Below are positions 9,609 to 18,211 of a stretch of 64,000 nucleotides of DNA, one piece after another (positions within the stretch are counted from its first letter, which is position 1; every line of letters starts with the position of its first letter). Made by a program: the position numbers and the translations under genes. The notes beneath the pieces are model-generated. The model was not told the origin of the DNA. It did not search any database and worked only from the letters and a program-made list of their open reading frames with translations. Origin of the DNA: Chloroflexi bacterium AL-N1. GTDB taxonomy: Bacteria > Chloroflexota > Chloroflexia > Chloroflexales > Roseiflexaceae. The stretch covers positions 310,001 through 374,000 of the forward strand of contig WYDT01000003.1 in NCBI GenBank assembly GCA_013122435.1. Direction: 5' to 3'.

Positions 9609-10169
9609 ATGACGTATTGCCGTTTTATCCCACAGCTATCGGTTCGCCAACGTGTGTTCGTGATGAGTTTGGGTATTTTGTTTGTTATCGTAGCTGGTAT
9701 TCTGTTACAGGGTCGTGTATTGGCGAGTCCTGAAGCACAACCTGTCCCTCAGTATAGCTACTCAGCCAAATTTGTGTGTGGTGTACAAGATAACAAGGAT
9801 GTCGAAGATGCGGTTGTGCGCCCTGGGGTATACGCAACCGAGATCAACATTCACAATTATCAGCAACAAACAGTGGAACTTCGCAAGCGGTTCTTTTTGC
9901 TCGTTGAGAACAACAAAGCAGTTGGGCGTGAGCCAGAATTTGTGAGTCCTGCTGCTTTTGATGCGATTGCGCTGCCGCCAAACACTGCAACCATGGACGA
10001 TTGTCGGCGTATTCTTGAGTTGACCGGTATTAGCACCGATCTGTTTGTGGGCTATCTGGAGATTGTGAGTCCGGTTGAGTTGAGTGTGAACGCTGTGTAT
10101 ACCGAAGGACGCGAAACCAATACGACTATTGATATTGAACGGGTTCCGGGCCAACCTCTAAGCCACTAA
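9609..10169 (+). CDS. secreted/membrane-anchored hypothetical protein
   Basis: A 186-residue protein with an N-terminal hydrophobic segment (about residues 16-36, VFVMSLGILFVIVAGILL) that is a signal peptide or anchor. A beta-rich ectodomain follows, with two Cys (in KFVCGVQD and MDDCRRI) that could form a disulphide. The rest (GVYATEINIHNYQ, VELRKRFFLLVEN, YLEIVSPVELSVNAVYT) reads like a small immunoglobulin-like or DUF-type surface domain. I do not recognise a named family. The start follows AAGGAG; an earlier in-frame ATG at 9564 has no ribosome-binding site. It ends at a clear rho-independent terminator. Confidence 0.7.
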   Translation: MTYCRFIPQLSVRQRVFVMSLGILFVIVAGILLQGRVLASPEAQPVPQYSYSAKFVCGVQDNKDVEDAVVRPGVYATEINIHNYQQQTVELRKRFFLLVENNKAVGREPEFVSPAAFDAIALPPNTATMDDCRRILELTGISTDLFVGYLEIVSPVELSVNAVYTEGRETNTTIDIERVPGQPLSH

Positions 10170-10191
10170 GACGAAAGCCCTGAGCTTCGAG

Positions 10192-10226
10192 CCCTGAAAG
10201 GTTCTACAAACCTTTTGGGGTTTTTT
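10192..10226 (+). terminator. rho-independent terminator
   Basis: CCCTGAAAGGTT (10192-10203) pairs with AACCTTTTGGGG (10209-10220), including two wobble pairs, followed by six T (10221-10226). It ends the secreted-protein gene. Its left arm resembles the direct repeat found near 34 kb. Confidence 0.8.
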
Positions 10227-10346
10227 CTGTTATCGTGTGGGGTATAATAATGAACTACCTGATGTAACCGACACAACTTCCAACAAAACGAATGATTGCT
10301 TCCCTCCCGACTACAAAATGTATGATGCCCCCGCTGTGGTCCGCGT

Positions 10347-10907
10347 ATGTCGTATGTTAACGGCCTTATCAGCCAACGTACCACAACACAACCCCACATC
10401 GCGGAAAGGAATATCTTTGTAGATATCAATACAAACCAAGAATGGGAAGACGAAATCGCTTTGATTAAAGATACGGTCGTTGCGCGTATCAAATCAGAGA
10501 CGGTGCTGGCGAAAACGGGAAAAGGCTGGCCAGTATGGTATCAGATCCTCGATGATTTTGCGGCACCAACCAAGGGCTACACGGCCAGCGCCAGATATTT
10601 GCGTGATGAGCACAACGTCAGGGCGTGGTGGTCAAACAGCATTGTGACGCGTTATGAATATGTGCGTGGCCTCCGTGATGGATCGCCCAAGCGTAAGACC
10701 AGAACGGAGCAACTAACAGCGCATCGTCGTATCAGTGAGGAAGCGGTCCTGAGTAAAACCGGAAAGGGTTGGGCTGCGTGGTTTGCCATTCTTGATGAGT
10801 CGAATGCACTGGGTAAAGGCTATACAACCAGTGCCAAATATCTGCGTGAGGAGTATCACCTGAGTCTGTGGTGGGCACAGGCTGTGACGATTCGGTATGA
10901 GTGGTAA
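10347..10907 (+). CDS. protein with tandem duplicated TGKGW...YLREE domain
   Basis: A 186-residue protein made of two copies of a 65-70 residue helical domain. Copy 1 (about residues 50-110) reads KTGKGWPVW ... YTASARYLRDEHNVRAWW; copy 2 (about residues 132-186) reads KTGKGWAAWFAILDE ... YTTSAKYLREEYHLSLWW. The domain resembles one I know from small actinobacterial and Chloroflexota proteins, sometimes linked to DUF4287. Its conserved Trp and helix-loop pattern might bind nucleic acid or a small ligand, but that is speculation. The start is uncertain: there is no clear ribosome-binding site at 10347, though a TATAAT box lies at 10243-10248. The gene is short and isolated. Confidence 0.6.
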   Translation: MSYVNGLISQRTTTQPHIAERNIFVDINTNQEWEDEIALIKDTVVARIKSETVLAKTGKGWPVWYQILDDFAAPTKGYTASARYLRDEHNVRAWWSNSIVTRYEYVRGLRDGSPKRKTRTEQLTAHRRISEEAVLSKTGKGWAAWFAILDESNALGKGYTTSAKYLREEYHLSLWWAQAVTIRYEW

Positions 10908-11053
10908 CGGGGACTATGTACACAGGCTTCCCTGCATAGTTTAAGTGATTGCGAAGAGATACAATATAGTTGACATATTGACAGATCTCTTCTACCATTA
11001 AAATATCGCATAACGCTAAAACATACCAATCACATATGAAAGGGTAGCCACTC

Positions 11054-12025
11054 ATGACAGTGCAATTCGGCGTCTTTGTCCCGCAAGGCTGGCGCATGGA
11101 TCTGGTTGAGATAGATGATCCGGTGGAAAAATATGAAGCTATGACCAATGTGGCCAAAGCGGCTGATGGTTTATCCGCCTATGACTCTATCTGGGTGTAT
11201 GACCATTTTCACACGGTGCCTACGCCAACCAAAGAGACTGTTTTTGAGTGCTGGACTATTACTGCCGCGCTGGCACGTGATACCCAGCGAGTCAAAGTTG
11301 GCCAGATGGTGTCTTGCAATGGCTACCGCAACCCGGCCTTGTTTGCCAAAATGGCATCGACGGTGGATGTGATGAGCCACGGGCGTTTACTGTGCGGCAT
11401 TGGTGCAGGGTGGTACGAACACGAATGGCGTGCCTATGGCTATGGTTTTCCCGAGACACGTGATCGTATGCGGGCTTTCCGCGAGGCGTGTGAGATTATG
11501 GTGAAGATGTGGACCGAGGATAATCCTACCTTTGAGGGAGAGTACTACCACATCCACGAGCCGATCAACGAACCCAAGGGTGTGCAGATGCCATATCCCT
11601 CGTTCTGGATCGGTGGTGGTGGTGAACAGGTGACACTCAAATTGGTCGCGACGTACGGCAATGCGTGTAATGTTGGTGGTGATCCAGACACGCTCCGTCA
11701 TAAGTTTACGGTGCTCCGTGACCACTGCGAGAAGCTAGGGCGCAACTATGATGATATTATTCGTTCCAGCAACATGAATGTGATACTACTCAATGAGGGT
11801 GAAGATCCGGTTGCCGCAACAGAAAAGATTTGTGCCTTATACAACTGGAGTTTTGAGGATGTTACCCGGCTGGTGACCGTTGGAACGGCTGATCAAATCG
11901 CTGAACGAATCCAGAGTATGGTTGATGTGGGTGTCAACTATGTTATTGTGTACTTTCCTCGCATTGCCTATGATCACGAACCAATGCATCGCTTTGCTGA
12001 ACAGGTCGTGTCCCGCTTTAGTTAG
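11054..12025 (+). CDS. LLM-class flavin/F420-dependent oxidoreductase
   Basis: A 323-residue TIM-barrel oxidoreductase of the luciferase-like monooxygenase superfamily. Visible marks are the N-terminal FGVFVPQGW, SIWVYDHFHT near residue 45, the VSCNGYRNPALFAKMASTVD segment near residue 85, GIGAGWYEHEWRAYG near residue 115, and the PSFWIGGGGE phosphate-binding loop near residue 180. This layout fits the F420-dependent subgroup (TIGR03560-like) better than FMN luciferases, but the cofactor cannot be proven here. An imperfect TTGACA-containing promoter-like stretch precedes it around 10970-11004. It ends in a hairpin. The substrate is unknown. Confidence 0.88.
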   Translation: MTVQFGVFVPQGWRMDLVEIDDPVEKYEAMTNVAKAADGLSAYDSIWVYDHFHTVPTPTKETVFECWTITAALARDTQRVKVGQMVSCNGYRNPALFAKMASTVDVMSHGRLLCGIGAGWYEHEWRAYGYGFPETRDRMRAFREACEIMVKMWTEDNPTFEGEYYHIHEPINEPKGVQMPYPSFWIGGGGEQVTLKLVATYGNACNVGGDPDTLRHKFTVLRDHCEKLGRNYDDIIRSSNMNVILLNEGEDPVAATEKICALYNWSFEDVTRLVTVGTADQIAERIQSMVDVGVNYVIVYFPRIAYDHEPMHRFAEQVVSRFS

Positions 12026-12043
12026 ACAGAGTTCTCTATAAAA

Positions 12044-12077
12044 AGCCATAGGGTATACCTACGTTCTGTGGCTCTTT
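12044..12077 (+). terminator. terminator of LLM oxidoreductase gene
   Basis: AGCCATAG (12044-12051) pairs with CTGTGGCT (12066-12073), with one wobble, followed by CTTT. It lies 20 bp after the stop. Confidence 0.5.
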
Positions 12078-12309
12078 ATTGCAAAAAAACAGTTTTCGTT
12101 TATACTACAAACATAGAATACTTCCGTCTTCATAATACCTAAAACCCCTGTCTGGTTAGTATGGGTATAAAGTGACTCAGGGTTCCTTGTTTGCACCCCC
12201 TTATGTTTACCAAGTAGTGTAATCGCTCAGCTGACATGAAGAATTCATATGGTTCTCTGTATGGGTAGTTTTCGGAGATCTTGTGTTTTGATGTATGGTA
12301 GGAGAAAGT

Positions 12310-13101
12310 ATGACAGAACTCGATATGACTGATCCATATCCAAATCAACCCAGCTCAGCACGTATTTATGATTACTGGTTAGGTGGCACACATAATTTTG
12401 AGGTTGACCGCCAGGCTGCAGAACAGGTCATCTCTGTGTATCCAGAGATGCGCTACTCCGCACAGGCAAACCGTGCTTTTCTGGGGCGCGCAGTCACCTT
12501 TCTTGCACAACAAGGTATTGATCAATTTCTGGATATTGGTTCGGGGATTCCCACGGAAGGAAATGTTCACGAGATAGCACATCAAATTAATCCACGTTCG
12601 CGTGTGGTCTATGTGGATATTGATCCGATAGCAGTTGCTTACAGTCAGCGTATTCTGGGGGAATTACCGCATGTTGTACCCGTAGTCGCGGATGCCCGTG
12701 ATCCTGATACCATCCTTGAACACAGTCAAACTCGTCGGCTGATCGATTTTAATAAGCCGGTGGCGCTATTGATTGTTGCGATGCTCCATTTTGTACCAAA
12801 CGACACACAACTCCATCGAATTCTGGGAGTCTTTCGTGAGAAAATGATTGCCGGAAGCTATCTTGTTCTTTCTCATGCGAGTCTGGATGGTCTGCCACCC
12901 GAAATCGGCGCTCGTGTTTCTGCGATCTATGCGAAAGCGACGGAACAATTTAAGGCGCGTACACATAGCGACGTGCTACAGTGTTTTGGCGACTTTGATG
13001 TTATTGATCCTGGCCTTGTCGATGCGGTTGATTGGCGTCCCAATGATCCCAATGAGTGGCCGAACAAATCCTATTATCTTGGTGGTGTAGGGCGTAAATA
13101 A
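12310..13101 (+). CDS. SAM-dependent methyltransferase, DUF574 (PF04672) type, copy 1
   Basis: A 263-residue class-I methyltransferase of the S-adenosyl methyltransferase family first seen as DUF574 in actinomycetes. The N-terminal signature ARIYDYWLGGTHNFEVDRQ (residues 14-33) is diagnostic. Motif I is FLDIGSGIPTEGNVHE near residue 75, the acidic ribose-binding residue is in VYVDIDPIAV near residue 102, and AMLHFV is near residue 157. The target is unknown; the family often sits beside secondary-metabolism or regulatory genes. The start at 12310 follows TAGGAGAAAG; an ATG at 12295 would overlap that site. A close paralogue lies at 19841-20632. It ends in a hairpin shared with the convergent P450 gene. 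Confidence 0.9.
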   Translation: MTELDMTDPYPNQPSSARIYDYWLGGTHNFEVDRQAAEQVISVYPEMRYSAQANRAFLGRAVTFLAQQGIDQFLDIGSGIPTEGNVHEIAHQINPRSRVVYVDIDPIAVAYSQRILGELPHVVPVVADARDPDTILEHSQTRRLIDFNKPVALLIVAMLHFVPNDTQLHRILGVFREKMIAGSYLVLSHASLDGLPPEIGARVSAIYAKATEQFKARTHSDVLQCFGDFDVIDPGLVDAVDWRPNDPNEWPNKSYYLGGVGRK

Positions 13102-13110
13102 GGGTGATCG

Positions 13111-13138
13111 CAAGGGGCGTTCGCTAGAGCGCCCCTTG
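13111..13138. terminator. hairpin between methyltransferase and P450 genes
   Basis: CAAGGGGCG (13111-13119) pairs with CGCCCCTTG (13130-13138), a perfect 9-bp stem in the short gap between convergent genes. Probably a bidirectional terminator. Confidence 0.6.
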
Positions 13139-13154
13139 GTTCGTAAATGTATGC

Positions 13155-14369
13155 TTAAAACACGACTGGTAGTTTTTGTAAGCCACGTATCAGCAGGCTG
13201 CGACGCCAAACGAGACTTTCACTAGTTTCTTGCATACGGATATTGGGGAAGCGCCGTAACACTGTATTGATGGCGATTTCTCCTTCCAGACGTGCAAGGG
13301 GTGCGCCCAGACAGAAGTGAATGCCATGCCCAAATGCCACATGACGATTGTCGGTCCGCGTGATATCGAGTGTGTCTGCGTCCGCAAATCGCTGCTCATC
13401 ACGATCTGCCGATCCAAGCACCACCATTACTTGCTCTCCGCGTGGAATTGTTTGATCGCCAATAGTGACGTCTTCACTGGCAAAGCGCGCAGTTGAGGTT
13501 TCCACCGGTCCATCATAGCGAAGAAACTCTTCGATAGCTGTGTGAATCAGATTGGGTTGTTCCTGAAGCAAGCGCATCTGATCCGGGTTTGTCAACAATG
13601 CGAGCATGCCATTTCCAATGAGATTAACCGTTGTCTCATGCCCTGCGATCAGAAGCAGGATGACCATCGCATACAGCTCATCTTCACTGAGCTTATCACC
13701 AGCTTCTTCGGCCTCGATCAGTGCCGTGATGAGGTCATCTTGTGGTTGTTCGCGGCGGCGGGCAAACATGTTGGCAAGGTATTCTACAAAAGCATCCATC
13801 GCTGGAGCAAGCAGAGCAAATCGATCTTCGGTTGATTCCATTTCTATGGCAGCATTCGACCATTTGCGGAGTTCCTCGCGATCTTCAGTAGGGACACCCA
13901 GGAGTTCTGCAATCGCGATGATTGGAAGTGGAAAGGCATAAGCATTGATAAACTCCATCTGGCCCTGTGGTTGTACTGCGTCGAGGAGTGTGTTGGCAAT
14001 TTCTTGAATACGGGGGCGCAATTGCTCTATACGACGTGGAGTAAAGGCTTTCTGTACAAGGGTGCGTAACCGCGTATGATCAGGTGGATCTACCGACAAC
14101 ATGTTGGAGAAAAACAGTTCGATGGACTTTGGTGGATGACCATACTTCTCCAGTTGTTCAGGTGACATAACCGAGGAGCCTTTTTTAACAAGTCGTGGGT
14201 TTTTCAACGCTGCTACGACATCCTCATAGCGGGTCACAAGCCACAGTGGACGTCCATCCGGCAGCAGGACGCGATGGATCGGGGCCTCCTTGCGTAAACG
14301 AGCGTAATCTGGATATGGATTCTTCGTAAATTCTGGTGCAAAAAGATCAATATGGAAGGTCGATGTCAT
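13155..14369 (-). CDS. cytochrome P450
   Basis: A 404-residue soluble bacterial P450 monooxygenase (CYP107-like architecture). The I-helix oxygen-activation motif AGHETT is near residue 243, the ExxR-equivalent EEFLRYDGP near residue 284, and the heme-ligand loop FGHGIHFCLGAPLARLE near residues 345-361 with the axial Cys. It needs a ferredoxin and reductase, none of which are adjacent. The start has a strong GAGGAGG site. It is divergently paired with a TetR-family regulator; the 130-bp gap holds an imperfect direct repeat that may be the operator. The substrate is unknown; detoxification or tailoring of a lipid or aromatic are both possible. Confidence 0.95.
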   Translation of the reverse strand: MTSTFHIDLFAPEFTKNPYPDYARLRKEAPIHRVLLPDGRPLWLVTRYEDVVAALKNPRLVKKGSSVMSPEQLEKYGHPPKSIELFFSNMLSVDPPDHTRLRTLVQKAFTPRRIEQLRPRIQEIANTLLDAVQPQGQMEFINAYAFPLPIIAIAELLGVPTEDREELRKWSNAAIEMESTEDRFALLAPAMDAFVEYLANMFARRREQPQDDLITALIEAEEAGDKLSEDELYAMVILLLIAGHETTVNLIGNGMLALLTNPDQMRLLQEQPNLIHTAIEEFLRYDGPVETSTARFASEDVTIGDQTIPRGEQVMVVLGSADRDEQRFADADTLDITRTDNRHVAFGHGIHFCLGAPLARLEGEIAINTVLRRFPNIRMQETSESLVWRRSLLIRGLQKLPVVF

Positions 14370-14387
14370 AAGGCCTCCTCACTTAAC

Positions 14388-14425
14388 GACAAATTGTTGT
14401 AAAATAGACAAAGTGTTGATAAAAT
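14388..14425. promoter_or_regulatory. imperfect tandem repeat, candidate TetR operator
   Basis: Two copies of GACAAA(T/G)TGTTG(A)TAAAAT occur at 14388-14405 and 14407-14425, offset by 19 bp. Each contains a small dyad (ACAAATTGT in the first). They lie in the gap between the divergent P450 and TetR genes, which is where an autoregulated TetR repressor would bind. A further dyad, TGTCG-N11-CGACA, is at 14441-14461. Function is inferred from position. Confidence 0.45.
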
Positions 14426-14501
14426 GATCATAGAGGGAGATGTCGTTCATGTCAAGCGACAGATACTAGCATTCGTCGTCTATTCAACAAAGTAGCTTAA
14501 A

Positions 14502-15110
14502 ATGTCGTCAAAAAAAGTTGACCCACGAGTCCTTCGCACACGCCAACTGCTCCGAGATGCATTACTTGACCTGATTCGTGAAAAAGGTTTTGAAGCCATC
14601 ACTATTCAGGATCTTACTGACCGAGCCCAATTAAATCGTGTTACATTCTATCTACACTACCGAGATAAACAGGATCTGTTGACACGTAGTATGGAGGATA
14701 TGTTAGATGAGTTAGTTGCGAGAGCAGAGTTAGCTCCACTACATGATTCTTCTGGTGAGATTGATCGGGGTCTTGAGCACTTGATAGGGCTTTTCGAACA
14801 CGTAGCCTATCACAAAGATTTCTATCGAATTATGTTAGGTAAAGATGGAATGGCTTCGTTTGCGGCACAAATGCGTGCATATATCGAGCAGTTTGTGTAT
14901 CAGCGTATGGATGCCAAGCGACAAGAAGGTGAGCAATTCCAGATACCGCCGAATCTCCACAGTCGTTTTATGGCAGCCGCATATGTCGGAGTGATCGCGT
15001 GGTGGCTAGAACACGACCAACCACATTCTCCTGTGGAGATGGCTGAATGGCTTTGGCAACTCTCCTTATCAGGAACGCTGGCTAACCTTCATCCAAAGCA
15101 ACAACCATAG
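14502..15110 (+). CDS. TetR/AcrR family transcriptional regulator
   Basis: A 202-residue TetR-type repressor. The N-terminal helix-turn-helix (LIREKGFEAITIQDLTDRAQLNRVTFYLHYRDKQDLL, residues 24-60) is typical, including the FYLHYRDK recognition-helix end. The C-terminal ligand domain (about residues 70-200) is close to TetR_C_33-like domains with WWLEHDQPHSPVEMAEWL. It is transcribed divergently from the P450, so it probably represses both genes and responds to a P450 substrate. No strong ribosome-binding site precedes the ATG, suggesting low expression. The ligand is unknown. Confidence 0.9.
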   Translation: MSSKKVDPRVLRTRQLLRDALLDLIREKGFEAITIQDLTDRAQLNRVTFYLHYRDKQDLLTRSMEDMLDELVARAELAPLHDSSGEIDRGLEHLIGLFEHVAYHKDFYRIMLGKDGMASFAAQMRAYIEQFVYQRMDAKRQEGEQFQIPPNLHSRFMAAAYVGVIAWWLEHDQPHSPVEMAEWLWQLSLSGTLANLHPKQQP

Positions 15111-15230
15111 TTATGTTCACACACATATGCGTAATTCCAGCGTGGAAGTGTCCCTGGAATATTTACATATAGTATGTAAGCTATTTATGAGGCAGATACA
15201 TATCAAAAGTCTCTATAACGAGTGATATTA

Positions 15231-15539
15231 TTAGATTTTGCGTTCTACTCGTCTACCGCGATCATATTCATGGTATTCTTGCATATTCGACGCAAAACTG
15301 GCAATAAATGCAGGATGTAGTCGTCGCTTTTCAAGCATGCGACGCTCTCGTTCATTTGATGCGTGTTCGATGGCCCAATCAAGTGTACCGTAGTTTATCG
15401 GATATGCGATAAGGATGCCAGTGAGTTTGTAGGTGTGAATCCATTCTTCTGCCTGTTCTGATGTTGTAAACGCACCACTCGGCAGGTGATAAGACGATGT
15501 TCCATTTCCTGGAGCAGTAAATACCCAGATTTTCTCCAT
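15231..15539 (-). CDS. small hypothetical protein, DUF7710-like
   Basis: A 102-residue protein whose pattern (KIWVFTAPG, LPSGAFTTSEQAEEWI, KLTGILIAYPINYGTLDWAIEHA, FIASFASNMQEYHEYDRG) matches a small family I recall as DUF7710. That family typically has VF-G, SGVF-AEEWI, LTGVLT-YP and HYHY-DG blocks. Function is unknown; such genes often occur in bacteria near toxin-immunity or antiphage clusters, but nothing of that kind is adjacent. The 294 bp upstream (15540-15833) contain no gene. Confidence 0.6.
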   Translation of the reverse strand: MEKIWVFTAPGNGTSSYHLPSGAFTTSEQAEEWIHTYKLTGILIAYPINYGTLDWAIEHASNERERRMLEKRRLHPAFIASFASNMQEYHEYDRGRRVERKI

Positions 15540-15833
15540 AACATTTACCTGGTTACCTGTAGATGAAAAGAAAGTTGTATGAGGAACATTAGAGATGTTT
15601 TATCCATGCACAAAAATTTCGTGGCCAAAAATTTCTTGTACTATGGTTATAAAATATCTGCAACAACCTACGTATATTTTATCTGTTTGGATTTTTTACG
15701 GTACGACGTGTGATATTTCTCTGTTTTTAGCCAATTTTATAGAGTAAATTGTAACGATACGTGAAGTCTGGGTCTATTACCATCGAATTGTGAACATTTG
15801 GTGTGATATTGTTTTTACAGGCAGATGCGTATT

Positions 15834-16004
15834 TTACGGCTCTCGGTTGACGGTAGTTGCTGGTGTTGGTTTAAGTGTAAGTCGTAATCGACGGGCCAGT
15901 GTGGCGGCAATGTTCCAGACCAGGCGTGTTCCAATCTGGGGGTCTTCTTCAGCCAGTGCAAGCAGGCGTTCTCGATGGAGTGATAGGAGTGTGGCGCCCT
16001 CGGG
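15834..16004 (-). pseudogene. displaced 3' part of the cyclic-nucleotide-binding domain
   Basis: The reading continues the cyclic-nucleotide-binding domain of the upstream hydrolase gene in another frame: GATLLSLHRERLLALAEEDP, then the C-terminal helix ARRLRLTL, ending at a TAA at 15834. Removing one C from the minus-strand CCC at 16002-16004 fuses it cleanly to the upstream frame as RSATLRAGAEGATLL, which fits the family. So a single-base insertion broke the gene, or the sequence has an error here. Confidence 0.7.
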
Positions 16005-17193
16005 CTCCGGCACGGAGGGTTGCGCTTCGTTGTCCACTGTCGAGGAGTGCCAGTTCACCAGCGACCTGTCCAGGGAGGAGTGTTGCTACATGGTGTATTT
16101 CAGTGTTCGAGGATTCTGGTGTGACTGGTACCAGTACATCAACACATCCTTCTTTGATGACGAAGAGATGATTCCCGATGTCATCGGCATGAACAATTTC
16201 CTGGTGTGGCGAATACATACGAATGTTAAACTGAGCGGCCAGTCGCGTTCGCTGTGTCAGGTTCATGGTGTTGCCAATGTCGGAACTGCATAAAAACTGT
16301 GCAATATCACTGACATTGGCAACATTGGTGCCGATGGTCTGATCGAGTTGCATACTGCTCAAAGGGAGGCCCAGAAATGATGCAATGTAGCGTTGTGTTT
16401 GTTCGGGGGTCTCGAATTGGGGCCAGTGGCTGGCTTTGGATAGAATGCGTAGATCTGCTGATGGCCATTCATCGGTGATAACGCCAGCATCGCGTAGGGG
16501 AACGGTATTATCCTCTGCGCCCCAGATAACCAGCGTGGGGGCCTCAATTTGTCCCAGTTTGCCACGTAAGTCGCTCTGTTGCATGGCGCGATAACATTCG
16601 GCTCGTACCCGCCCTTGTCCAGGTCGACGTGCATCGGCACGGATTCGCATATAGTCACTTTCACTAATACCGCTTCGTTCGGCAAAAAGGGCTGGCCGCA
16701 TAATCCGATCTGTCACATTAATGACTTGTGATTCGAGCATATTGGAGATCTTGCTGCCCAACGAAAAACGTTCAAGTCGTGTAATGGGTGAGATAACCAA
16801 ATCAATATACGTTGAGAGGCGTCCGCTGATGGTAGGGCATAACAATACCATCCGCTCAACGAGTTCCGGGTAGCGCAATGCCAATGTGATGCTGATCATG
16901 CCTCCCATTGAATGGCCGACCAATACCACTGGCCCTCCGCTCACATGCTGAATCAGTGCCGCGAGGAGATCGGTGTAATCATAAATGGTGGTTGGATGGG
17001 GTAAGCGCGGTGAATTCCCATAGCCAGGCAGATCCACCGCAAGACAACGATAGCGGCGACTCACATATGAGATAACAGGGGACAGCGCAAACCACGAGCT
17101 TGACCAGCCATGGATATGGAGTGCCACCTGGGCTCGTCGTGTGCCGTCTTCACGAACATAGATACGCTGACCATTAATAGTATATGTTGTCAT
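15949..17193 (-). CDS. alpha/beta hydrolase fused to cyclic-nucleotide-binding domain (frameshifted)
   Basis: The N-terminal 270 residues are an alpha/beta hydrolase: LHIHGWSSSWF oxyanion region, GHSMGGMI nucleophile elbow near residue 98, acid in VIWGAEDNTVP near residue 219, catalytic His in SKASHWPQFE near residue 248. A linker leads to a cyclic-nucleotide-binding domain (about residues 300-390) with the phosphate-binding cassette GELALLDSGQRSATLRA. After that the frame is lost and 14 unrelated residues precede the stop. One extra C at 16002-16004 explains it; the missing part lies in 15834-16004. The ATG at 17193 has GGAAAG nine bases upstream; an ATG at 17202 is less well spaced. It follows the MBL gene by 50 bp and is likely co-transcribed. 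cAMP- or cGMP-gated hydrolysis is inferred. Confidence 0.8.
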   Translation of the reverse strand: MTTYTINGQRIYVREDGTRRAQVALHIHGWSSSWFALSPVISYVSRRYRCLAVDLPGYGNSPRLPHPTTIYDYTDLLAALIQHVSGGPVVLVGHSMGGMISITLALRYPELVERMVLLCPTISGRLSTYIDLVISPITRLERFSLGSKISNMLESQVINVTDRIMRPALFAERSGISESDYMRIRADARRPGQGRVRAECYRAMQQSDLRGKLGQIEAPTLVIWGAEDNTVPLRDAGVITDEWPSADLRILSKASHWPQFETPEQTQRYIASFLGLPLSSMQLDQTIGTNVANVSDIAQFLCSSDIGNTMNLTQRTRLAAQFNIRMYSPHQEIVHADDIGNHLFVIKEGCVDVLVPVTPESSNTEIHHVATLLPGQVAGELALLDSGQRSATLRAGARGRHTPITPSRTPACTG

Positions 17194-17243
17194 AATGGAC
17201 ATCTTTCCGGGCTAATGATGCTGACATTGCTGATTTGGGTCAT

Positions 17244-18092
17244 TCACACTGACGTTACTGCCTGCCAGATGTAACCTGTATCTGTCTGTTGTAATCGTCC
17301 GATTGATGGAATATGTGTTGCAATCAATAATGCGTTTTCATCAAACGCGGCAGCGCACAGCATCTGTCGGCTGTGTTGTTTTGTCTCGATATCTGACCAA
17401 TACGCGCTCCATTCGGGATGGGCAACCTCAACAGTGTGATGAAAGAGATCACCAAGGCAGTAGATCGTTTTTCCATCTGAATGCATGCGAACAATCTGGT
17501 GTCCAGGTGTATCGCCTGGGGCAGGGAGAAGCTGTACACTCCTCCCTAGTTCCTGGGGAGTGTCGATCAACTCCAATAAACCATTATGATAGACTGGTAG
17601 CAGCGCACGGTTTTCAATCGAGTCTGGATCGTGCAACTTATCCTGTACCTTATCCCAATCTGCCCTTCCTAAGTAATGCCTGGCATTTGGAAAACAGATT
17701 TCTGTGTGTCCTCTGTGTGTTGTTGTAAGGTTACTGTAGTGATCAAAATGACCATGAGTGATGATGACATGGTCAATGGATGCAGGCGATATGCCAATTG
17801 ATGTGAGTTGTTGCACACAGTCTGGGGGTGGTTGGTAGTTTGGGGGCGCAAATGACGTGAGCGCAATCACGGCAGGATCACAGGCATCTACGAGAATCGA
17901 TGTGCCAAAAATATCGATATGAATACACTGAACGGGAATGTGGATCGCATGTGTCAAGATGTCGGTGTATTGAGGATACGCTTCTGGGTCTGTAATGTTG
18001 AACCACTTTGCTAAGTTTGCTTGAATTGTGCCGGTGTTGATAATGGTAATAGTTGCTTCACCTAATCGAAAGCAACGAAGTGTTTGAGTCAT
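17244..18092 (-). CDS. MBL-fold metallo-hydrolase
   Basis: A 282-residue metallo-beta-lactamase-fold hydrolase. The zinc motif THGHFDH (HxHxDH) is near residue 111, further ligands are in PGDTPGHQIV near residue 194 and CLGDLFHH near residue 212, and a C-terminal ATHIP His is near residue 258. This layout fits quorum-quenching lactonase-like or general MBL hydrolases. It sits upstream of the alpha/beta hydrolase/cyclic-nucleotide-binding gene on the same strand, suggesting a two-gene unit of hydrolytic enzymes. The substrate is not predictable. Confidence 0.88.
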   Translation of the reverse strand: MTQTLRCFRLGEATITIINTGTIQANLAKWFNITDPEAYPQYTDILTHAIHIPVQCIHIDIFGTSILVDACDPAVIALTSFAPPNYQPPPDCVQQLTSIGISPASIDHVIITHGHFDHYSNLTTTHRGHTEICFPNARHYLGRADWDKVQDKLHDPDSIENRALLPVYHNGLLELIDTPQELGRSVQLLPAPGDTPGHQIVRMHSDGKTIYCLGDLFHHTVEVAHPEWSAYWSDIETKQHSRQMLCAAAFDENALLIATHIPSIGRLQQTDTGYIWQAVTSV

Positions 18093-18211
18093 GCAGTCTA
18101 TCTTTCTTTGATATCTATATTATACATAGTCAGAAAGATCTGTGGCTATAGTACCACAGGTGGGTGTAGTTCTGATAATCTTTTGTATTTTGCAACTAGA
18201 GGGTTGTCTTT

